The notes beneath the pieces are model-generated. The model was not told where the DNA came from and ran no database searches. It saw only the letters and a list, made by a program, of their open reading frames with translations. Positions 24,401 to 36,434 of a stretch of DNA of 64,000 nucleotides are shown one piece after another. The stretch is from assembly GCA_002633005.1 (NCBI GenBank), contig NMRA01000010.1, positions 1,586,982 through 1,650,981 on the forward strand, read 5' to 3'. The position numbers were made by a program, and so were the translations under genes. Source of the DNA: Phoronis australis (Eukaryota > Phoronida > Phoronidae). Numbering within the stretch: the first letter of the stretch is position 1; the number at the start of each line of letters is the position of its first letter.

Positions 24401-27400
24401 CCCAGGCAGTGGCATTTCTTATTGCTTGTTCATCACTTAGAATGCTGAAAAATGAACACAGTAACAGGATGAAAAGGAAATAAAAGCAAATCTAAACAGA
24501 CCAAAAAAATTAATTTGAAAAACTTGAAATTCAAGCAAGTTTTTTAGAGGAGGCAGTGTGGCCTAGTGCGATAGGTTCTTTTACTAGGTCGTGGGTTTGA
24601 GTCCCACTGGGTCACACTGCTAAACCCTTGAGCCAGGTTTCAAGCTCCTCGGCTCAGTTTTAACTACAATATATTAATAAAGCATAAAAATGGTTCCAGG
24701 TGATCAGCGCAATGGGCCCACATGCGCAGCCTGTGTACGTCTGGTACAACGTGTATCAGACCGCCTGCAATTATATATTAATAAACAAGATTTACTGTTT
24801 CAGCTTTTCCATTTAATAACTGTTCATCAGAATTAAAAAGCCAGTGAGGGCTCACACAGCAAATGAAGCTTATTTAATAATATAACAGTGACTTGGGATC
24901 TAAAGACAGAAATGTAGATTTTAAGTCAATATGACCTAGATCAAATGGTTAAACTAACTACTACGCCAAGCGACAGCACTGAAGCCCAGTACACCGCCAT
25001 CTTTGGAAAACTGTTGGTTTGTGTTTAGGGGTGTAACCCAAGCTTTGTTTTGTTTTTTCAATTCGGCAAGTTAGTGTTTCAACACACTGTCTATTAATAA
25101 GCAAAGGACTATCTGCAGTTCACTGACCCTTTCAATTGGATAAAATCATGTCACTGGCTAACTTACTCAAGAGAGAAGTTTGCAATTTGATCCTTACCTA
25201 ATTAGTGCTAAACGGTGTGTCCAGTTTAGCTGGCTCAAAAACAAACATAAAATTGGGACTTTTACTCCCACGTAACCAGTCTCATAGAAGAACACCTTAC
25301 AATGACAATTCTATTTCCATCACCTACTCGAAGCCACAAGCAATGAATACATGCACCAATAAAAATTCACAATACAGGGCTGGTCAACCCCAATAAACTC
25401 TGAAGTGTTTTTCAGTCCCTGATAGTTTCAATATTCTTGTTATTAATGGAAATGGAATCCTATCATGGCACGAAATACTATGAGACTAGTTGTGAATAAA
25501 ATGCTTATTAGATTTGATTTTCATTTCTAGAGAGGTTTAAATGTTTATTAACAAACTCACAAATAATGATGTAAAATTATCAATTCTGACACGTTGCATT
25601 ACATACCAAATTTACTAGGGGTCCACCGGAGTTTCCAAACTGAAAGAAACGAAACACATTCAATAAACACTGGAGGTTTTCAAGATGAAAGATCATAGAA
25701 TGCAGGAAATAGCATTAGTATGCTCCTCTACTATGCTAGCAGTCAATCAAAGCTATATGACATGGTTTGTAAAAACACCCAGTTCAAGACAAAACGCCCC
25801 TATGTATTCAACTTTTACTTAAAACAGTAGTTAACTAAATTTTAACATGATCTCTCGACATGTTTCACTAAATAGTAGTAAATTTAAAACATTTTAAACT
25901 TTTTATTGACATGAAAAACTTAAAAGACAGCGTTCTACTGAAAATAAAATTTGGAGCTTCATCAAAATGGTAAATAAACTTTACACCGTTGTTTTAAATC
26001 TCAGAAAGTAGTAACTGTTGTAACCAAATGGTTGCTACAAGACGGTGATAATCAGGCTTACAACCAACTGAAACTAATTACAGCTAACTAAAACATTAAA
26101 TTAACAAAATCTATATTGAAATGAAATCACCATTACAAAATCAATCTAGTACGTAACACAACCATGTTTAACTAAATAGACCAAACAATTTGACACTTTG
26201 GAGAAATCTCATTTTATTTCAGAATGCGTGAAGTCTTCCTTCATAGAAACAGATCACTGTAGGGTAAAACAAATCATTGCTAAACTAAACATTAATATTT
26301 GTATACTTTAGGTCATTAATTTCATTGTTACTCTAACATTTTGTTCTATTGAGGATGGTAAAAACTGAACTTAAAGTGCTTAAAATCACCAATTTCCTAT
26401 CAAAAACACAAAAAAAACAACCCCACCAGTCAATCAACTGTCAAATTAGAACACCAGCAATACTATCTGACAATATGTTAATTAGCTGAACTCGGAATTA
26501 CAAGCATATACTGGTTGATACTTACTACCTAGACTTGGGACAACCAGTCATCCTCCATTGCATTTAGTGTCAAAAATTGTCAAACATTGCTGCTCATATT
26601 CCCATGTTTTATGGTGTAAGGAATGACGAGGCGCTGAGTTTGTGTTGCTTATGACAACTTAGTAATTGGCCACGCAGTAGCGCTTTTCCCTATTCTGCGC
26701 AACACTGGAGAAGCGCGGTTATGCCAAATGTGTTGGTAGACATGACACACTGGCACTGCGTAGGGTCACACATCACACTCATGCTCGTGTAGCTAAGAAA
26801 CCTTCAATGGAACTCGCTTTTATATTCTTGTTTTGGGGGCATTGCATTCACGGTTGTGATATGCAGTGCTACAAAGGAAGGATTAATGGTACTGAGAACG
26901 TAGTCACTAGACAAAACAAGGTAAATTGTGGTTTAAAACTCAAGCGATTTGTACTTTAGACAGTTTAATGTCATTGAAATGTAATCAGAATCACGAAAAA
27001 CGAACTTAATAAGAAAACATTTCATTAATAACCTGACAGCCAGAAGAATGAGCAACAGCCAAAGATCCAGTTGCAACAGACTTACATTAACAACAGCATC
27101 GGTCTGTATGTATCCAATGTCCTTGTTGCGTATTCCCAGCTCCTTACTCCCACGATGCACTGCACTGACAATACCAGCAGTGACGCTATTGGAAAGATTG
27201 AGAGGACTTCCCATTGCCAGCACCCACTCACCTGGACGCAGAGTGCTGGAGTCACTGAGAGTTAGGACAGGTAACTCCCCCTACAGTGGCGTAAAGCAAG
27301 ATTTCAACAGAAGCAAGCTGAGCTCAGTAGTTCTGCTTTCCAACGTTCAAATAACTAAGTTTTATGTCACAAAAATTCAAAAAAGTAATTTGGTTAAGAA

Positions 27401-29953
27401 TTCAACATTGTCAAATAAAGTGGGTCGATATGCAGCTTTAAGTATGGGATAAAAATTTTGCAGTAAAGTAAAAAGCTAACTTTTCTCAAGGACTAAAGGA
27501 AACATAGTTTTATCGATCCACTATGAAAAAACAAATATCCTATCTTTGACAACAACAGACTTATTATCTCATGTGCACAAAAATAATGTCCAGAAGTTTT
27601 ATAAGACATGTGACTACTAGTAAGTATGTTATTTCTTAAAAAGCTCAATTTTTCACAGAGATTACAGACTGTAATCTCCACAATTTTGTCCAAACTCTGT
27701 ATCTTTGTTCTATTTGCTATGAAAGAATATCTGGGATTTTCTTGTAACCCAAAACTCTGTGGTGCAACATGAAGACATCAAGTTGTGATTTTTAACGGTT
27801 TTGGAACAATAAAGATGTCTACTTTTCAGTCAGTCGATTTACATCACAATTTCCCACTTTTTCAACCCAGGCATCCAATTTTTTGTTCTAAAATGTTGGT
27901 AACTATGAATTTTGCAAGCTGGAACTTGTAAGAGTGACCTCAATACTATAAATAAGACTTGGGATTATGTCCAGGTCACAAATGATGTCCTACCAGTTTT
28001 CATATCGTCTGCATATACTCACATTATGTACACCTGTGAATAAGCTGGTTGAAATATTTACTGTGACAACCACTGGTATTCGGTAACTTACTCGTCATGT
28101 TTCAAATACTCCCTTGCCCTGGTTGTTTCAAGTTCCCAGTTTTTCACTATGAGATGTCTATACCTAATCAAAACAACAGTGCACTTGAGCAGACAAAAAT
28201 CAGATGCTATGACTTACGTACACAGTTGATTTTAAGAGTAGCCAGGTCTGACACTTGGTCCACTGCTTGGACTGTGCCAGAAAACTCGCGTCCATCTGGA
28301 AGCTTGACTACAACATTCTTCTTATTGGCGACAACATGAGCATTAGTGAGAATGAGACCATCTTTTCTGACAACAAATCCAGATCCATTTGAAATTGAAA
28401 CCATCTGACCACTCAACGGGTGCCTGAAATACATGTCAATTACTATTAATCATGTAGGCTTACGCCAATGTTGCAGCACATGTTTCAGATCAGTGTTAAG
28501 ACACCGAAAGTTAGTTTTGTTTCCTCTTGCCACAGGAGTTATTGTTCAGCATTTGTTACCATTTTAAGCAGCCTGTATCCGCCTCAGGCTATCTACCTCA
28601 CCAGGCCGAGAGGTGTCACATTAACGTGAGAGGAAGGCGATGACACAAAGCAATGACATCAATGAATCTAACAATGAGTGTGTGCCTCTATTTCTGACTA
28701 TGGTGCGGTGTCCTAAAGAAGTAACAAAGCCACCTGGTTACTTTGTAATCAATCCTGTAGTGAATTTTTTGAGGTGTTCACGACTGCAATGTGTTCCTGG
28801 CTTTACAGACCAAACTATAACAGGAGCTGACCGCTCACCATTGCGGAAATGTGAGAGCCAATGTCAATTTGTAAATGTTAATTTAGTTTAGGACAAGCAA
28901 GGATCATATCGCATTGTGGTCGTGATAGACCGACCCGAAAAACTTTGCCTCATTTTCGGGTCGATGGAAACTCCTGAGAAAACCACAAACCTTTATTTGG
29001 CTGGTAACAAGCGCTTTCAAGGCGTGAAATTCACGCCTACACAAATTACATGATGGCGTTATAAGTTCCCTTAATTGCCAGACCAGGATTGCCTCTACAG
29101 CCTGAATAGGTAATACACTATTGAAATCACTGATCAAAGTGTTTCAAGTTTATAGTCCCTGTAACTCTTGAGATTCTATCACTATAATTTTGAGTAAAAA
29201 TAATGTTGTATACCACGAGAATATTTATGATGTAAAATTTTAGCCTGAACGGAATTTGTGAAACGACAACTCCGAAGGTGGAATTCTGTTACATTCCTGC
29301 AGCCTATGCCAGGCTAAGCCAACATTGTAAGTAAGCTAACACAAGTTCCAATTGTAAGATCTAACCTTGAGCTGGTAACAATGTAACTGATGTGATGGGG
29401 ATATGTGGTTGGCTTCAAGACCTTTTGGTGCGAGCAAAATGTAACAAGTGAACATGTTGCAGTCAGAGATAAAATGTATGATGCAAATTACTCTGAAATT
29501 GACATGCTACGAGATGCTCCGGAATTGCCTTGTAAGTTGTAGGTGACAAGCTTGAGTTCACAAATCTCACCTTCCTTTTATTTCTATGAATACTACTGCA
29601 GGCGCAGCCTTTTCAACAGTATCTGCAATGAAGTTGTATCTTTGGCTGTTGGGCCTTGTATCTTCTCCACTAACAAACGGTCTAGCGGCAGCAACAGTTG
29701 GTACAATCCGCGATTCATCGAGCAGGGCTTCCTTCCTGAAATACAGCCAGTGAAGTCCATATCCAGTCGCAGCGATGGTGAGTGCTCCAGTTACGTAACC
29801 AAAAGTGATTCCATTCTTTAGTCGATTGGGTGGAAATTTCGTGTCGTGAAAATATCTGCAACACCGCCCACATGTTAAGTCTCTTAAATTTTGTAGAAAG
29901 TTGATTTTTTCCTTGGGAGCAAATGTTCGTAAAATTTTAATGGTCGCCGCCAT
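21284..29953 (-). CDS. HTRA2: Mitochondrial serine protease HtrA2/Omi, seven exons, complete
   Basis: Exons in transcript order: 29953-29571, 28423-28222, 27280-27086, 25639-25607, 23895-23781, 23034-22836, 21449-21284. The sum is 1,293 bases, 430 codons plus stop (human has 458 residues). Every splice site is GT-AG and every phase fits. Layout: basic mitochondrial presequence (1-46), one membrane segment (about 48-72), then a candidate IAP-binding tetrapeptide A-R-P-F at residue 90. A trypsin-like protease follows with His in TNAHVV, Asp in VSDLATLKI and Ser in FGNSGGPL, then a PDZ domain ending at MPENVV. HtrA2 degrades misfolded proteins in the intermembrane space and, once released, can inhibit IAPs and promote apoptosis. 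The start is the ATG at 29953, which follows an in-frame weak TTG. The high match of motif order to HTRA2 rather than HTRA1/3 rests on the transmembrane anchor and lack of IGFBP/Kazal modules. Confidence 0.97.
22549..22655. mobile_element. Short hairpin MITE, family 1
   Basis: The arms gtgcccgcattttgagaacc and ggttatcaaaatgtgggccc pair with few mismatches over about 24 bases around a 25-base centre. The outer part (gtctgacataaagtgcc) resembles the arms at 36497-36588, so both belong to one family. It lies in the last HTRA2 intron. Confidence 0.6.
22836..23034 (-). CDS. HTRA2: HTRA2 exon 6: linker and first part of PDZ
   Basis: Encodes a short linker, [20 protein letters not shown] and [24 protein letters not shown] holds the PDZ carboxylate-binding loop of HtrA2. 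Acceptor tttcag|TTGAA, donor TATAA|gtaag. Confidence 0.95.
23781..23895 (-). CDS. HTRA2: HTRA2 exon 5: end of the protease domain
   Basis: Encodes [20 protein letters not shown] and [18 protein letters not shown]. Acceptor gtgtag|GATGG and donor CGAG|gtgaac, ending phase 1. Confidence 0.95.
24180..24410. mobile_element. Degraded copy of the foldback element family
   Basis: The right end (ttttgattgagtacaaagat then tagacccc) and the adjacent gtgtcaaaa-type and gagttc-type phrases match the right arm of the copies at 44916-45326 and 61625-62030. The left arm is not recognisable. Confidence 0.45.
24553..24620 (+). repeat. tRNA-like SINE head with intact stems
   Basis: Terminal 8-base arms GCAGTGTG/CACACTGC pair perfectly and an inner T-arm gtggg-tttgagt-cccac also pairs perfectly. 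A-box (tggcctagtgcgatagg) and B-box (gggtttgagtcccac) are present. Five extra bases between T-stem and acceptor arm rule out a canonical tRNA. Sequence to about 24790 may be the SINE body. Confidence 0.55.
25607..25639 (-). CDS. HTRA2: HTRA2 exon 4: 33-base microexon with catalytic Ser
   Basis: Only eleven codons, [11 protein letters not shown], flanked by tttcag and gtatgt. It holds the nucleophile serine and oxyanion-hole glycines, so skipping it would give an in-frame but inactive protease. The neighbouring introns are 1.4 and 1.7 kb. Confidence 0.95.
27086..27280 (-). CDS. HTRA2: HTRA2 exon 3: protease core
   Basis: Encodes [33 protein letters not shown] and [11 protein letters not shown], the strand and loop region before the catalytic serine. 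195 bases, phase 0 at both ends. Confidence 0.95.
28222..28423 (-). CDS. HTRA2: HTRA2 exon 2: catalytic His and Asp
   Basis: Encodes [20 protein letters not shown] (catalytic His) and [14 protein letters not shown] (catalytic Asp). Acceptor ttcag|GCACC. Two nested donors exist; TGT|gtacgt keeps phase with exon 3, while the stronger-looking gtaagt four bases later would not. Confidence 0.94.
29571..29953 (-). CDS. HTRA2: HTRA2 exon 1: presequence, membrane anchor, candidate IAP-binding motif
   Basis: Begins [16 protein letters not shown], rich in basic and hydrophobic residues as expected for a matrix-targeting presequence. A hydrophobic stretch [20 protein letters not shown] gives the inner-membrane anchor. 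The region after it contains [13 protein letters not shown], then [20 protein letters not shown], which matches the conserved start of mature HtrA2. Donor GGAAG|gtgaga. Confidence 0.95.
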
Positions 29954-30129
29954 TATCAATGACGTACCAGCGAAACTGTGTTAGCCTAAAATCAATTTTA
30001 AAATAGCTTGAGAAAGTACTATCCCGCTGTCAAATTAAATTTAATTTTATGCTTTTTCTTGTAAAATTAAATATAGATCCCACTAGATAAACAAAAACAA
30101 ACACTACACTGTGTTTATATAAAAAAGAT
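29954..30129. promoter_or_regulatory. Head-to-head promoter interval, HTRA2 / TRF
   Basis: The start codons of HTRA2 (29953, - strand) and TRF (30130 or 30160, + strand) are about 175-205 bases apart, so both promoters and 5' UTRs must share this DNA. A CRE-like tgacgta lies at 29960-29966 and a TATA-like tttatataaaaa at 30114-30125. The rest is AT-rich. Confidence 0.75.
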
Positions 30130-33100
30130 ATGTGTGCTCGTAATTCAAAACTTCAAAACATGGCGGCAATTGTGGACGATGGAGATGTTGTTTTGGGACA
30201 AGCAAATATTTGGCTATTCGACTTTTTGTGCTATAAAGCATGGCATGAGTTTGAAGAGCATAGCACTGTAGACCAGAAAACGGGTCGCCAGTACCTGCTT
30301 GGTAATTTTTAAAATTGCGTGCTGAGAAACCGCGGAATTTAATCACCAATTCAGTGACGGGTTTCAGGAGGGGGGGGGGGTTGTTTACAATTCGACTGCG
30401 TTAATGTACATACTTGGTATTTTAATAGTTATATCAGAACAGAACTGAAATTGACGACTTTTCACAGTTAATCATCCATTGGAAATCACTGCAGCACGTT
30501 GACAACTGAATCCCTGTACTCAGAACTAATTAACACAGTTAGCCACTGATGATGACTATAGCCGCCGTACAGTAAACATCATTAATAAATAGAGAATAGT
30601 TTACGTGACACGTGATTGCGCTCTCGTGTCATGTCAGCCATTAAGGCATCCTCACGTTTGTACATTACACTTATACACAAAACCAGATAAGTGCTGACAG
30701 ACATAGACAATAACCGTCGGGTATGAGCAAGATAAATGTCCGTCTGAAACATACAAAATAAATATATTAATACTGTGAGGTGAACTCTCTATAAACAATG
30801 AATGATAATTAATAATAACAGCTATTACACGTATGCGCCAGAAAATAGATAAATGAAAGAACTCCGGACATTCGACTTGCTCAATAAAGCATTATTAGAA
30901 ATACTCAAGGGTTATTGTCTAATAAAGGAGACAGCTGACAGATCAATGTTTACACAGTCCAGCGCTCTCTGATAAGCTCACGTAATCCAGCAGTTGCGTT
31001 GTAAACAGCCTACCTGATGTTAACAGAGATTTAAAAAACTTTCAATAAATGCTGTGAAGATGATTTTATGAAATACTATCACCAAAAAAACAACTGTTGA
31101 CTTTCATAGAGATCTGACTTAGCTTTCGCCTGCTGACGAATTCATTTGCATGGCTGTAAACTCTTTTGGCCCTTTTATAACCACAGCATTATGTATTGAA
31201 ACAAAATGCGCTTGTTTAATGGAGCATGATTCTATAGATCAGATCATAATCTTGGAAATTTCTTGGTTTGAAAAGTTCAGAGGAACGGTATGTAACAAGT
31301 GGGTGACACTGCACGATTCTTAAATAGGATAATAAACCCTGGTTTTGTGATTTCAACCAATGCTCATATTGCCACCTGCTGAGTGCACCATTGTCTTTTC
31401 GCTTGAAAAGTAGGATTTTACTAAAAATTCCGGAACATGTGGCTAATGCTTGTGGCTAATAACAAGGAACATTTTTGTTATTTTGAGGTGATGAATTATA
31501 TCTGTGGACCTCATTTCAACGTGTTCTTTCTCAAACCTTCCTCTCAACTCTTACAGGGACATTTGCCGAAACAGGCGGGGACGACAATGACGACGTCATC
31601 AAGGCCAAGCGACTCTTTGTAACACTTCTGTGTCAGTTAGCAGATGGAACCGAGTGTTGTGCAAAGTGTGTTGGGTTTATCCATTTTTTAAATTTGTATG
31701 ACAAACTGAATGGTTCGTCACGTCATGTAGTTAAAGCTATATAACCGCCTTCCATCAAAGACTTTAACTTAGGGCACTTGCCGTAAAATTGGCCTCAACT
31801 CTGTTACTTTTTTGGATTATAGATGGGGTTTGGTCATGAGATGAACTTGGTCTTGGGAATAGCAAGCAATTCGTTATTGCTTGATATCAGGGTCATCAAG
31901 TTATTGTGTCACGGCGTATCATTTTTGTGATGAGCGTGGTCTAACCCCACCCAACTGGCTGTTCTTGCATAGCCCAGATATAACTCAGTATCTTAGTAAA
32001 GAACACCTGGAGTCCCAATTTTTAGCAGGAAATGGTCTAGATCAAACATTGATTTCTTTGTCTTCCGGTGGCCAGTGTATAGCCACTTTTAGATAGCATC
32101 TTTGATAATGTACATTCAAGTAAACAGTTGTGTTCTCTACATGCGTGTGCCAGTGATATGATCTATGGTGTGCTTTCCCAACAATATTGTGATTTATTTC
32201 AGTTACCTGGAAGACTTGGATGAGAAGAAAACTAGCATGGAATGGGCACTATCTACCTGTGGCCAGCTGTCTGACGCAATCAGCCACAGGTATCCCTCTC
32301 TTATGACACCCCTCAGTGCCGTCAGGGAGTCCATCAGAGTACAGGTGTGCACCGAATACTAGACAAAGTCAATCGTGAACATTTGATTTTGGACATGGAA
32401 ACTACAAAAAGTTGGAGAAATTAAGTTCATTCTGGAACATGCTATACCTATGTGTTTAGTCATAATTCACATCGTGTGTCATATTTTATTTTTACGTATA
32501 CAGCATATGTGTTGTAAATGGTAGTAATGATCGTTATAAAATGTGGTCTAATGTATAAACAGTCTTTAATTTGACAAGTAGCAGATTGCCACTGGTGAGC
32601 TCAGTCTTGATATTGTAAACTCGATGCACTTTGTATGCATGTATTACATTTGGTTACTGGTATCTGTGGGCACATAAATGCCCTGTGCGGTTGATGAAGA
32701 AAACGTGCGACTGCAGATTGACTTCATTACGCATTTGTTGTCCACAAATATAATGCAAATAAGCAGCAGTTGTCTGTTCACAATTAGTGAAAAAACGTTT
32801 TAATTGCAATAAAAATAACAAACTCAGCTCACTAAGCAACCGTAGCTAGCTTCAATACAAGAAAGCAGCTGAATGAGACTACGCCCATACTAGGATTCCG
32901 AGTTATATTGAAAACATTTGCCCAAACAGCGAGTCGTTACACAGAGAATATACTACATAGTTTCATCATCCATAGGCATGCACAAAGTACATATTACATG
33001 TTACGCTCTTATCTTAAGCAAAGTGTTTGCTCTGATAGAATTCAGTCAAGTTAAGGCGTTAATTTATTACATAATTCTAATCTCATGGCACAGCCATACT

Positions 33101-36100
33101 GTGGCACTACTCGAATGTAAATGATTTTTCACTAACGCAATTCGAAGAGAGGCAAAGAGGCGTGAGTGTACCGACCAATCACATATCCACTGTAATTACA
33201 TAATACATAGATCCAATGAACCGGAGTGTGATCAGCAACAGCCACAATCTTCATTATGACTCCTGTGAAAATGTTGCAATTTGTAATGCAAAACATCATT
33301 TGAAAGTTAGTGTTACGTTGTACCTCGGTGTCCAGTGTATTTGATTGGCTTTTGATTTTGAATTCCCTTGTCTGGCACAATGAGGTTTGTGAAATTCTAA
33401 AATGTAAATTCTGCTCTTGCTGAAAAAACATTTTGTTATATTTGTATCAAAAACTCAATAGTTAATATGTATATTTTAAAGATAAACAGATTGAAATGTT
33501 CTCTCCAGATTGCCCAAGTGCTTCGCTTATGGTAAATTTTGACTATCTTACAATTGTTAGAAATTGAAATGGTTTATTTGTGAAATTTTGCACAACACAT
33601 CAAAGCATTCATACCACAGTGGATTGAATGTTGCTCTTAATGGTGTTAACATAATGATTGTTATCTATTGCCAGCCTGGTTATATTTGAGAGCCTAGCTT
33701 TCGGGCCCATCCATTGCACTTCATTACCTTTATTTGGTTTATTCAAGATAAAGTTGAGTTCTATGTAAAATGTATTAAAAAGTCTGATTGCATGCGGAAT
33801 GACCCAGTTGATCCATTTAGGCCAAGCATCTTGAACACTCAAAGACAATGAAATGACAGTTTGGTATTATATCATTTCTAATAGGTTCAAGAGAAAAGGG
33901 TTAATAAACGGGTATCGTTTCTCTAAATTTGACACAAGAATGGGATTCTTTTGGTATTAAGAAACGTGAATTGTTGGTGTCTGTGGATCTTTCATTACCA
34001 TAAATGCATTCATAGGAGAGTGTATGCATTGCAGGCTGTCGCCACCAGCTGTCAGACTGGCCACTTCTCTTGTGCTGGCGAGGTGTTTGACAAAGTGTTC
34101 ACAAGTCCTGAAGTGAGCAAGAGTGCAGTAAGTGTTCAGTAATTTATTCAACTATTATGAGTGTGTGATTGTAGTTTTGAACAGTCAATGTTCATTTGTT
34201 CAACTATCATGTATGTGTGATGGTAGTTTTGAACAGTCAATGTTCATTTGTTCAAATGCTAAGTATGTTTTAGGCAATGGTGTACAGCAGTAAGTGTTCA
34301 TTTGTTCAACTACTGGGTATGTGTGTCAATTAATGCTGGGCAGTAATAAATGTCATGCAACTGTTTTCAAAATAAAAATGGACCAAGTCAAAATTCAACG
34401 AAGTTTCAGCACAAAAAAATGGCTGAATATCTTTGGACTGGATCCATTTCAATTCTCCTTAAATGTGAACAAAGTTTCGACTGTTTTACTCCATGCACAT
34501 TGTCGAAAGCGCGACAGCTTCCTTGCATTAAGTTTATTGTTGCGTGACTGCATTATAGTGTCTTACTCATCGGTGCGTCTGGCGTTCACTGCTGTATCGC
34601 CGTTACCCCTTGATTGATGTACTTTCTCATTTTCGTATGTATTTGACGTATTGTGCGTCACACCATCACTTTGCAAATATTTCTTAGACTTAGTCTATCA
34701 TAATGAGAATATTTCTTAAACTTAGTCCAGTATAACGAGAATATTTCTTAGACTTAGCCTTGTATAATGAGAATTTCAGCCAGCAATGGTTTTGAATGGA
34801 GAGAGATATTAATCTAGTCAATTTTAGGCATTCGCCGCAGGTTTTTCTCCAGCATCAATGGCTATTTATCTATTCCAAAGAGTTCCTGTTGAAGTCTCTG
34901 ATAATATGATAAATGCTCTGCTCCACACAAAAGGGTCATAGATCAGCCTCACTGATATTGTTGGCAGTGGGCGCTCCGTGCTTCTTGTACTTTCCTTGTA
35001 TCAAAGTACATGTTACCGTGGAACAAGTCGTGGTCCAAATAAGGTCGAAACACTGGAGGAGTATCTGAATTCTTTAATGCTTTTCAGTTTTACATGTAGA
35101 TTATAGCCTGTTTGCTCTCTAAAGGTCTTCAGTTCAGAAAACTGGAAGTCGAATGACTAGTCTCACTAATCTACACTCCGTCTTACAAGTAGCCTGTTTT
35201 CTGTTGAATCATCATCAGCTTAGAAGACTGGACGACTGATTGGGCGGACTGATCCACCCTGTTGTGTTCTGTAGTTATAGTCAGAAAAATTATCAAACAA
35301 AGCACTGTTTCCCTGTCATGACTGGTCATACAGACTAGCTACTCTGACAGTGAAAACTGCTTGCACTCAGCCACCATGACAGGGAAGTCCGCTTGCACTC
35401 AACTGTAGGGACGAGAACTCCATGTCATCTTGTCTGCGTGGCATGCACTGGAGCCCGGCCACTTCCCAATAACTTAAGCTCAGAAGTCTGGAAGTAGGAT
35501 TGGACTCACTACTGGATTCTGTTCTGATTTACAGGTAGCCCGTTTACTGTCAAAGATCATCAGTTCGGAAGACTGGGATAATGACTTTCTCCAGAATCAG
35601 ACGTACGAGGCATTTCTGGAGGAGGTTAAAATACAGATGAGTCACGTGTACAACGTGTTGTTCTGCGTCAAAAAGGGGTTGCCATTTATTGTCCATGTGA
35701 GTCTCTTCAAAACACCTATTTCTTTGATGATAAAATGGCCCCATTTTCAAAAAAATGAAAGGAAACAGTACAGAAGTGGTTCTATCTGTTTCTTTAAGGT
35801 CTGAATTAGTGGAATTTGAAGGATACTAAATGAAACATGTTCCAACTTTGGCATGTGAGTAGAAATGTTTAGCAAATTTGAAATGTTGCCATAACATTAG
35901 TGTTCACTTTTTAAACTCATGTTGAATATTAATTTTGGCAACTCCATCTCAAATATAATGTTAAAAGAACTTAATTTGATAGTTAATATATGAATGGGAA
36001 GCCATACACCGGAAACATTGCAGAATGATCAAACAATAGAATGGCAGTCACAAAATGAAACAGGAAAGCGACAGGAGTCGGGGTCAGAGCTGTAATATGT

Positions 36101-36434
36101 TGTTTTAGGGGTGTGTCTTCCCGACTTTTGATTAAAAACAAAACATTCAGAAAAGTATTGGAAGTCAGAGCAGTACTCACTACCAAAATACGACTTTGTG
36201 AAGGTTAACGATAACCTGCCAGGTGGGTTGGCAGGCCTAGTGTTCAGTTTGGGCTGTTATGTCAAATTCTATGAGAATATTTTGAGAACTACCTTGGTGT
36301 GGCGGTGTCCCATCACGTGTGCTCAAATAAGTCATATGTCCCTTTATTACAGACAGCTGCTCTTGTTCAGTGGAGGAGGGGGCACAATATACCTGACAAG
36401 TACAAGGAGCAAATTGAGTCCACCACGGACGAAG
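30130..36434 (+). CDS. TERF-like: TRF exons 1-6: TRFH dimerisation domain
   Basis: The order of helices follows vertebrate TRF1/2: WLFDFLCYKAWHEFEEH, KAKRLFVTLLCQLADG, MEWALSTCGQLSDAIS, ESIRVQ/AVATSCQTGHFSCAGE, VFDKVFTSPEVSKSA, LLSKIISSEDW and VYNVLFCVKKGLPFIV, then TAALVQWRRG. All six exons join in phase with GT-AG sites; the exon 2 donor is GCAAA|gtgtgt. Introns hold tandem repeats next to the exon-4 donor, a 32-bp triple repeat and degenerate copies of the exon-5 start. Confidence 0.92.

Noticed and set aside
30367-30380. G run in TRF intron 1 as a G-quadruplex or telomeric tract
   Set aside because: A single homopolymer run with no TTAGGG-like repeats nearby; no support for a function.
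35983-36186. Hydrophobic minus-strand frame, also at 40004-40261
   Set aside because: The same intronic sequence in two allelic copies. Conservation between the copies reflects recent common origin, not coding constraint.
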